Assembly: GCF_000721235.1 (NCBI RefSeq)
Contig: NZ_JOFH01000035.1
Coordinates: forward strand, 60,501 to 124,500
Origin: Streptomyces olivaceus
GTDB lineage: Bacteria; Actinomycetota; Actinomycetes; Streptomycetales; Streptomycetaceae
Direction of reading: 5' to 3'
DNA length: 64,000 nucleotides
Below the pieces are notes generated by a model. That model did no database searches. It was not told where the DNA came from and saw nothing but the letters and a program-made list of their open reading frames with translations. The position numbers and the translations under genes are program-made. Positions within the stretch are counted from its first letter, which is position 1, and the number at the start of each line of letters is the position of its first letter. Below are positions 57,595 to 64,000 of this stretch, one piece after another.

Positions 57595-58821
57595 TCAGTG
57601 CTTGCTGCGCGGCAGCACCCGGTAGCCCGGGTCGGCGGTCCGGGCCGGCTCGCGCCGGGCCAGGGCGGCGTCGACGGCCGGCCGCAGGCGCTCCGCCTTG
57701 CGCAGTTCCGCCTTGTCGTGCCGGTCCTTGAACTCGGGCATCACCTCGGTGGCGAACAGTTCCAGCGACTCGCACACGTCCTCGTGGCGCATGCCGCCGC
57801 CCTGCACCAGGAAGATCGCCTGGTCCAGTCCGGCCTCCTCGTGCCGGCGCAGCAGTTCGCGGATCTGCTCCGGGGTGCCGATGGCGCCGCGGGCCGGATT
57901 GCCCAGCGGGCCGCCGAGCCTGCCGAAGGCGGCCCGGTCCATGCCGCGTTCGGCCCGCTCCCGCTGGAAGACCTCCCACACGTCGGTGCGGCCGGGCGAG
58001 GGGCTGCCGAAGCCGCCGTAGTAGCCGAGCCCGAAGTTGAAGAACTGGATGCCGTCCACGGCGCGGTCCACGGCGGTGGCCTCGTCGCGGTGGCACATCA
58101 TCGGGATGGTCGCGGCGATCTGCGCGTTGACCGCGAACCCGGCGGGCACGCACTCCTCGGACGCGATGCCCTCGTAGTAGGTGTCGACCCACTTGCGGGT
58201 CTCCGCCGGCCCGAAGAAGGAGAAGTTCAGCGCGCCGAGCCCCCGGTGGGCGGCCAGCCGGATGGCGTCCCGGTTGCCGCAGGCCATCCACATCGGCGGG
58301 TGCGGGCGCTGCACCGGCTTGGGCAGCACGTTGCGGACCGGCATCGACACGTACTCGCCGTCGTAGCCGGCGAACGGCTCCTCCACGAACATCCGGGCGG
58401 CCGCGTCCACCGCCTCCGCCCACTGGTCCCGCTTCGTGGCCCGCTCGATGCCGAAGCCCAGCAGTTCGGTCGGTGTGGTGGACTCGCCGGTGCCGAACTC
58501 GACCCGCCCGCCGGAGAGTATGTCGAGGGTGGCGATCCGCTCGGCCACCCGGGCGGTCGGGTTGAACGCCGGCGGCATCAGCATCACGGCGTGCCCGATG
58601 CGGATGGTCCGGGTGCGCTGGCTGACCGCCCCCAGGAACACCTCGGACGCGCTCAGGTGGGAGTACTCCTCCAGGAAGTGGTGCTCGGGGCACCAGACGT
58701 TGTCGAAGCCGAGCCGGTCGGCCAGTTCGATCTGGTCGAGGACCTCGTGGAAGAGCCGGCTCTCCGCGTCCGGCCCCCAGGGCCGGGGCAGTTGCATGCC
58801 GAACAGCAGACCGAACCTCAT
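57595..58821 (-). CDS. luciferase-like flavin monooxygenase of the cluster
   Basis: A 408-residue LLM-family oxygenase. FDNVWCPEHHFLEEYSH, IRIGHAVMLMPPAFNPTARVAERIATLDILSGGRV (in separate strands) and MWMACGNRDAIRLAAHRGLGALNFSF are family-typical. ATG 58821 overlaps the stop of the amide synthase gene (TAATG), so translation is coupled. Luciferase-like enzymes in naphthalenic ansamycin clusters are reported, by memory, to carry out Baeyer-Villiger-type oxidation of the macrolactam. A similar tailoring step is likely here. Confidence 0.85.
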   Translation of the reverse strand: MRFGLLFGMQLPRPWGPDAESRLFHEVLDQIELADRLGFDNVWCPEHHFLEEYSHLSASEVFLGAVSQRTRTIRIGHAVMLMPPAFNPTARVAERIATLDILSGGRVEFGTGESTTPTELLGFGIERATKRDQWAEAVDAAARMFVEEPFAGYDGEYVSMPVRNVLPKPVQRPHPPMWMACGNRDAIRLAAHRGLGALNFSFFGPAETRKWVDTYYEGIASEECVPAGFAVNAQIAATIPMMCHRDEATAVDRAVDGIQFFNFGLGYYGGFGSPSPGRTDVWEVFQRERAERGMDRAAFGRLGGPLGNPARGAIGTPEQIRELLRRHEEAGLDQAIFLVQGGGMRHEDVCESLELFATEVMPEFKDRHDKAELRKAERLRPAVDAALARREPARTADPGYRVLPRSKH

Positions 58822-59576
58822 TACTTGCGGCCCTCCCAGTAGGTGTCGACGACGTGCTGCTCGTCGGCCGGGTCGCGCAGCAGCCTGGTCTGCTCGACGC
58901 CGTCCTCGACGAGGGTGAAGAGGTTCTTGGTGAGGGTGACCTGGCCGCCCGGCACGGCCCGGCGCCGGCGGCGCACCGAGGCGAGCACGCCGGGGCCCTG
59001 GCCCTCGCCGACGCCGTCCCAGTCCTTCGCGGTGCGCGGCCGGGTGGTGAAGCGGAAGGTCATCCGCCAGTCCTTGCCCTTGGGGCGGGTCTGCACCACG
59101 TGGTAGCCGTCCTGCTCGATCAGCCGGAACGCGCAGCCGTCCTGCTCCTGCACGCCGGGGGCGAAGCGCAGCGGTTCGACGAAGCTCACCCCCGCGTGGC
59201 CGACGTCGGCCAGCCACCGGTCGCCGTCGAGGTCGACCAGCGTCAGCATGTGCTCCGGGTCCGGGTAGAACACGTTGCCGGGTATCCAGGTCCCGCCGGC
59301 CACCACGGTCGTCCGGAAGCCGAGACCGGCGAGGAGCCGTTCGAACAGGGTGTTGAGCTGGAGGCACATGCCGCCCTGCTCGCCGAGGACGACGTTGTCG
59401 AACGTGTCGTCCAGATCCATGTCGGCCATGTTGTCCGGGTTGATCCGCAGCGCGTGCAGGGTGTCGTACTGCACCCGGCTCAGGTGCCTGCGGTGCAGGT
59501 CCCGCAGCGTCTGGAGGGTCGGCCCCGGCCGCTTGGCGCAGCCGAGGTGTGTCAGGTACTCGTCCACCGTGAACAC
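58821..59576 (-). CDS. arylamine N-acetyltransferase-like amide synthase (RifF family)
   Basis: A 251-residue NAT-fold enzyme with the triad Cys71 (EQGGMCLQLN), His109 (DPEHMLTL) and Asp124 (LADVGHAG). The spacing of 38 and 15 residues equals that of NATs and RifF. In ansamycin pathways this enzyme releases the finished chain from the last ACP by forming the amide with the aromatic amine starter. It lies directly after a PKS gene that ends in an ACP without thioesterase, exactly where RifF follows RifE. ATG 59576 has a GGGAC stretch upstream. It overlaps the next gene by one base. Confidence 0.9.
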   Translation of the reverse strand: MFTVDEYLTHLGCAKRPGPTLQTLRDLHRRHLSRVQYDTLHALRINPDNMADMDLDDTFDNVVLGEQGGMCLQLNTLFERLLAGLGFRTTVVAGGTWIPGNVFYPDPEHMLTLVDLDGDRWLADVGHAGVSFVEPLRFAPGVQEQDGCAFRLIEQDGYHVVQTRPKGKDWRMTFRFTTRPRTAKDWDGVGEGQGPGVLASVRRRRRAVPGGQVTLTKNLFTLVEDGVEQTRLLRDPADEQHVVDTYWEGRK

Positions 59577-59613
59577 GGTCGGTCCCCTCTGTCGGGTCGG
59601 TCGGGACGCCCGG

Positions 59614-62600
59614 TCACCGGGACGCCAGCTCGTGCCGCAGCTGCTCGCCGAGCAGCCGCAGCGTGGGATGGTCGAAGACGAACGTGGCCGGCAGCCGCAG
59701 TCCGGTGCGCGCCGCCAGCCGGTCCCGTAGCTCCACGGCGGTGAGCGAGTCGAAGCCGAGGTCGGTGAAGACCAGCTCCGGGTCGAGGGACGCCGGCGAG
59801 CCGTGGCCCAGCACCCGGGCCGCCTCGGCGCGTACCAGGTCGAGCAGGATCTCGTCCTGCTCCGGCTCGGGCGCGGCGGCCAGACGCGCCGCGAACGCCT
59901 CGGTGTCCACCCCCGCGCCGGCCGTCCGGCGGGGGCGGCGCACCAGGGAGCGGAGTACGGGCGTGAGCCGGCCGTCGGCCGCCCGGTCGGCCAGGGCGGC
60001 GAAGTCCAGGCGCATCGGCAGCACCACGGGTTCGTCCAGCCGCAGGGCCGCGTCGAACAGGGCCAGCCCCTCCTCGGGGTCGAGGCCCGCCGCGCCGCCG
60101 CGGCCGAGCCGGTCGCGGTCGGTGTCGCCGAGGCGGGCCGTCAGGCCGGCGGTCTGCTTCCACAGGCCCCAGGCCATGGACACCGCCGGAAGCCCCTCCG
60201 CCCGCCGGCGCAGCGCGAGCGCGTCGAGGTAGGAGTTGGCGGCGGCGTAGTTGCCCTGGCCCGGGTTGCCGAGCACGCCCGCGCCGGAGGAGAACAGCAC
60301 GAACGCCGTGAGGTCCAGGTCGCGGGTCAGCTCGTGCAGGTGCACCGCGGCGTCGATCTTCGGCCGGAACACGGCGTCCAGCCGCTCGGGCGTCAGCGCC
60401 GTGGTGACGCCGTCGTCGAGCACCGCGGCCGCGTGCACGACCGCGGTGAGGGGTGCGTCGGCCGGGACCGACGCGAGGAGCGCGGCGAGCTGCTCCCGGT
60501 CGGCCGCGTCGCAGGCGGCGACGCGGACCTTCGCGCCGAGCGCGGTCAGCTCCGCCTCCAGTTCCTCGGCCCCGTCGGCGTCGGGGCCGCGCCGGCCCGC
60601 CAGTACGAGGCTGCGCACGCCGTGCGCGGCGACCAGGTGCCGGGCGACCAGCGAACCGATCGCGCCGGTGCCGCCGGTGACCAGCACCGTGCCGGCGGGG
60701 TCGATCGGGTCGGGCCGCGCCGCGGTGGCGGCGGCCCGCCGCACCCGGCGGGCCAGCACCCGGCCCTCGCGGACGGCCACCTGGGGCTCGTCCGCCTCGA
60801 TCATCGCGGGCAGTACCGCGTCCACCGGCTGCCCGCTGTCGACGAGCAGGATCCGGCCGGGGTTCTCGGCCTGCGCCGAGCCGACCAGCCCCCACACCGC
60901 CGCCCGGACCGGGTCGGGCCGCTCCGTGGCGACGGCGCCGTTGGTCCGCACCACCAGACGGGTGCCCTCCAGGGCCGGTTGCGCGAGGAATTCCCGCAGG
61001 ATCGCGAGCACGTGTCCGGTGGCCTCCCGGACGTCGCCGGCCTCCACGTCGAGCAGCAACGCGGCCCGGCCGTGGCCCGAGTCGGCCCGGCTTCGTACGT
61101 CTTCCACGGTGGACACCGGGGCCGGTCCGACGGCGGGGCGGTCGGTCGCCGCCGGGATCTCCGCCCAGCCGTCCAGAAACACGCGGTCGGCCACCGGTGC
61201 CGCGGCGAGCCGACCGGGATCCACCGGCCGGGAGACCAGCGACCGCACGGAGGCGACGGGGGCGCCGGTGGCGTCGGCCAACCGGACGCTGATCGCGTCG
61301 TCGCCGTCCGGGGCGACGCACACCCGCAGCATCGACGCGCCACCGGCGTGCAGTTCCACGCCGCGGTAGGCGAACGGCAGCAGCGCGGGCACGTCGCCCT
61401 CCCTGTCCCGGAACGCCGTCGCGTGCAGGGCGGCGTCGAGCAGCGCCGGGTGCAGTCCGAAGCGCCCCGCGTCGGCCCGCGGGCCGTCCGGCAGCGCCAC
61501 CTCGGCGTAGACCGTGCCGCCGAGCGTCCACGCCGCCCGCAGGCCCTGGAACGACGGCCCGTAGCGGTAGCCGGCCCCGGCGAGGTCGGTGTACAGGCGG
61601 GCTACCCGGTCGGCGTCGACCGGCTCCGCGCCGGCGGGCGGCCACTGGGCCAGGGAGAACGCGGCCGGTGCGCGGGACGGCGTGACGGTGCCGCCGGCGT
61701 GCCGGGTCCAGGCGGCACCGGGACCGGCGTCGGCGGCCCGGCCGTGCACCGTCACCGTGCGCCGGCCGTCCGCGTCCGCCTCCCCCACCTGCACCTGGAG
61801 GTCCACCTCCCGGTCGGTCAGCGGCAGGGGAGCCTCGAACACCAGCTCGTCGAGGACACCGCAGCCCACCTCGTCGCCGGCCCGGATCGCCAGTTCCACG
61901 AACGCGGCGCCCGGCAGCAGGGCCGTGCCGGCGGCGACGTGGTCGGCCAGCCACGGCTGCCCGCGCAGCGACAGCCTCGACGTGAACAGGACGCCGCCCG
62001 AGCCGGGCAGCTCCGCCATCGCCCCGAGGAGCGGGTGGCCGGCACCGGCCAGTCCGGCCGAGGCGACGTCCAGCGGCCGGCCGGTGTCGAGGAGCCAGTA
62101 GTGCTCGTGCTGGAACGCGTAGGTGGGCAGTTCGACCGGCGGCGCGGTCGGGCCGTCCAGCCACGTCGACCAGTCCACCGGCGCGCCGCGCGTGTGGGCG
62201 GTGGCCAGCGCGCCGAGGACCGACCGCCCCTCCTCCGCGCCCGGGCGCAGGCTCGGCACGAACGCGACCCGGCCGCCGTCGTCGAGGCAGGCCCGGCCCA
62301 TCGCGGACACCGTGCCGTCCGGCCCCAGTTCCAGGACCGTCCGCACGCCGTGGGCGACCAGGGCGTCCACGCAGTCGGCGAACCTGACCGTGGCACGGGC
62401 GTGCTCCACCCAGTAGTCGGGCGAGGTCAGCCGGTCGGCGGTCGCGATCCGGCCGGTCACGCCGGACACCACGGGCAGCTGCGGCTCGTGGTACGTCAGG
62501 GTGGCCAGTACGGCCCGGAAGTCGGCGAGGGCGGGCTCCATCCGCGCCGAGTGGAAGGCGTGGCCGACTTCCAGCCGCTTGGTGCGGACGCCGTCCGCGG

Positions 62601-64000
62601 CCAGCGCCTCGCCGACGGCCAGTACCGCGTCCTCGTCGCCGGAGAGCACCAGCGACCGGGGGCCGTTGACGGCCGCGATGTCGACGCCCGGCCCGAGCAG
62701 GGGCCGCACCCGGTCCTCGTCCGCCGCCACGGACACCATCGCGCCGCCGTCCGGCAGCGCCTGCATCAGCCGGCCGCGGGCCGCCACCAGCGCCGCCGCG
62801 TCCGGCAGCGTCAGCACCCCCGCCGCGTGCGCGGCGACGATCTCGCCCAGCGAGTGCCCGCCCAGGATGTCGGGCCGCACGCCCCACGACTCCCACAGGC
62901 GGAACAGGGCGACGCCCAGGGCGAACAGTCCGGCCTGCGCGTACACCGTCCCCCGGAGGTTCCTGGCGGCGGCCGGGGACTCGCCGAGCACGGTGTCCCG
63001 CAGCGTGTGCGAGACGTGGCCCTCGAGGTGCCGGTCCAGAGCGGCGCAGGCCTCCTCGAAGGCGTCCTGGAACACCGGGAACCGGCCGAACAGTTCGCGT
63101 CCCATGCCCACCCGCTGGCTGCCCTGGCCCGGGAAGACCATGGCCAGGCGGCCGGCTCCGGAGGCGTTGCCGACCACGACGTCGTCGCCGCCCAGGGCGC
63201 GCAGCCCGGCCAGGGCGGCGGCCCGGTCGCCGGCCAGCACGACCGCCCGGTCCGGCAGGGCGGTCCGGTTGGCGGCCAGGGCGCGGGCCACGGCCGGCGA
63301 CGCGGGGTCCGGCCCGTCGTCCAGCCAGGCCGCCAGTCGCTGTGCCTGCGCGGCCAGCGCGGCCTTCCCCCGCGCCGACACCAGGAGCGGGACCGGCAGT
63401 TCGGGGTGGCGCAGCGTCGCCTTCCCCGGCAACGGGGTGTCGGCCTGTTCGAGGATCACGTGGGCGTTGGTGCCGCTGACCCCGAACGCCGACACGCCGG
63501 CGCGGCGCGGCCGGTCCAGCTCGGGCCAGTCCTGCCGGGCGGTCAGCAGCTCGACCGCGCCCGCCGACCAGTCCACCTGCGGCGTCGGCGCGTCCACGTG
63601 CAGGGTCTGCGGCAGGATCCCGTGCCGCAGGGCCATCACCGTCTTGATCACACCGGCGACTCCGGCGGCCGCCTGGGCGTGCCCGATGTTGGACTTCAGC
63701 GACCCGAGCCGCAGCGGTTCCTCCCTCCCGCGGCCGTAGGTGGCCAGGATCGCCTGAGCCTCGATGGGGTCGCCGAGCACCGTGCCGGTGCCGTGCGCCT
63801 CGACCGCGTCGACGTCCGCCGCGGAGAGCCGCGCGTTGGCCAGCGCCTGCCGGATCACCCGCTGCTGCGACGGACCGCTCGGCGCGGTCAGCCCGTTGGA
63901 GGCGCCGTCCTGGTTCACCGCCGTACCCCGTACGACGGCCAGCACCCGGTGCCCCAGCCGCTGGGCGTCGGAGAGCCGCTCCACGAGCAGCACGCCGGCG
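59614..64000 (-). CDS. type I modular PKS, terminal module (5' part outside window)
   Basis: The visible 1461 residues are the C-terminal end of a modular PKS. The window begins inside a KS, whose His67 (VEAHGTGT) and His105 (SNIGH) are seen; its Cys lies outside. The AT (about 282-570) has GHSLGE with Ser381 and HAFH at 478-481, which indicates malonyl-CoA. The DH (about 650-900) has active His685 and Asp853. The KR (about 1090-1270) has VTGGTGAIG, an LDD motif typical of B-type reduction, and the catalytic Tyr in GNYAAAN. The ACP near the end has GFDSLTAV. No ER and no thioesterase follow. The amide synthase gene begins 37 bp downstream. Confidence 0.93.
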   Translation of the reverse strand, partial: AGVLLVERLSDAQRLGHRVLAVVRGTAVNQDGASNGLTAPSGPSQQRVIRQALANARLSAADVDAVEAHGTGTVLGDPIEAQAILATYGRGREEPLRLGSLKSNIGHAQAAAGVAGVIKTVMALRHGILPQTLHVDAPTPQVDWSAGAVELLTARQDWPELDRPRRAGVSAFGVSGTNAHVILEQADTPLPGKATLRHPELPVPLLVSARGKAALAAQAQRLAAWLDDGPDPASPAVARALAANRTALPDRAVVLAGDRAAALAGLRALGGDDVVVGNASGAGRLAMVFPGQGSQRVGMGRELFGRFPVFQDAFEEACAALDRHLEGHVSHTLRDTVLGESPAAARNLRGTVYAQAGLFALGVALFRLWESWGVRPDILGGHSLGEIVAAHAAGVLTLPDAAALVAARGRLMQALPDGGAMVSVAADEDRVRPLLGPGVDIAAVNGPRSLVLSGDEDAVLAVGEALAADGVRTKRLEVGHAFHSARMEPALADFRAVLATLTYHEPQLPVVSGVTGRIATADRLTSPDYWVEHARATVRFADCVDALVAHGVRTVLELGPDGTVSAMGRACLDDGGRVAFVPSLRPGAEEGRSVLGALATAHTRGAPVDWSTWLDGPTAPPVELPTYAFQHEHYWLLDTGRPLDVASAGLAGAGHPLLGAMAELPGSGGVLFTSRLSLRGQPWLADHVAAGTALLPGAAFVELAIRAGDEVGCGVLDELVFEAPLPLTDREVDLQVQVGEADADGRRTVTVHGRAADAGPGAAWTRHAGGTVTPSRAPAAFSLAQWPPAGAEPVDADRVARLYTDLAGAGYRYGPSFQGLRAAWTLGGTVYAEVALPDGPRADAGRFGLHPALLDAALHATAFRDREGDVPALLPFAYRGVELHAGGASMLRVCVAPDGDDAISVRLADATGAPVASVRSLVSRPVDPGRLAAAPVADRVFLDGWAEIPAATDRPAVGPAPVSTVEDVRSRADSGHGRAALLLDVEAGDVREATGHVLAILREFLAQPALEGTRLVVRTNGAVATERPDPVRAAVWGLVGSAQAENPGRILLVDSGQPVDAVLPAMIEADEPQVAVREGRVLARRVRRAAATAARPDPIDPAGTVLVTGGTGAIGSLVARHLVAAHGVRSLVLAGRRGPDADGAEELEAELTALGAKVRVAACDAADREQLAALLASVPADAPLTAVVHAAAVLDDGVTTALTPERLDAVFRPKIDAAVHLHELTRDLDLTAFVLFSSGAGVLGNPGQGNYAAANSYLDALALRRRAEGLPAVSMAWGLWKQTAGLTARLGDTDRDRLGRGGAAGLDPEEGLALFDAALRLDEPVVLPMRLDFAALADRAADGRLTPVLRSLVRRPRRTAGAGVDTEAFAARLAAAPEPEQDEILLDLVRAEAARVLGHGSPASLDPELVFTDLGFDSLTAVELRDRLAARTGLRLPATFVFDHPTLRLLGEQLRHELASR

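Noticed and set aside
59552..62896. 1114-residue frame overlapping the PKS
   Set aside because: Arg/Gly-rich shadow of the PKS frame, which has intact catalytic motifs in order.

Overview
The window is high-GC DNA with strong third-position GC bias, GTG starts, actinobacterial regulators, TTA leucine codons confined to secondary-metabolism genes and a modular type I polyketide synthase (PKS). This points to a Streptomyces chromosome in an accessory-rich region.

Layout. 1-4.2 kb: the end of a truncated gene, decayed pieces of an anti-sigma-type ATPase and a Ser/Thr kinase, an orphan HTH-fused N6-adenine DNA methylase and a membrane-anchored EEP-family hydrolase. 4.2-15.7 kb: a likely alpha-1,3-glucan utilisation locus. 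It has two truncated sister lacI genes flanking a secreted GH87-like beta-helix enzyme, then a sugar ABC importer (binding lipoprotein plus two permeases) and a GH13 alpha-glucosidase. 15.8-18.8 kb: an ABC exporter behind a perfect SoxR box, and a YbhN-type membrane protein. 18.8-32.1 kb: a glycerol kinase/GlpA-like/FAD oxidoreductase operon, an unrecognised protein, an APC permease, an MscS channel, monomeric isocitrate dehydrogenase, an N-formylglutamate amidohydrolase and a CYP158A-like P450.

32.1-41.1 kb: a protease-rich module. A TPR-CHAT protein is divergent from a cytoplasmic subtilase, an ECF-like sigma factor and a small acidic protein. A LuxR/LAL regulator and an astacin-like protein with HQxxH in place of HExxH follow. 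41.1-47.7 kb: three luciferase-like monooxygenases, a GNAT acetyltransferase and a glutathionyl-hydroquinone-reductase-like protein. Three short leader-peptide ORFs sharing a DLLRVSSA-type motif suggest sulfur or cysteine attenuation. One monooxygenase carries an in-frame 186-bp insertion made by a miniature inverted-repeat element.

48.2-64.0 kb: one end of a biosynthetic cluster that looks ansamycin-like. A terminal PKS module (KS-AT-DH-KR-ACP, no thioesterase) is followed by a RifF-type amide synthase, a luciferase-like monooxygenase and a ROK kinase that could be a RifN-like kanosamine kinase. A P450, a CCR/KASIII/3-hydroxyacyl-CoA dehydrogenase set for an alkylmalonyl-CoA extender unit, and a LAL regulator complete it. 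The regulator and the CCR each contain a TTA codon, so the cluster is probably bldA-dependent.

Short tandem repeats (9-27 bp units) recur in intergenic DNA and inside the CHAT gene, which is a distinctive trait of this region.
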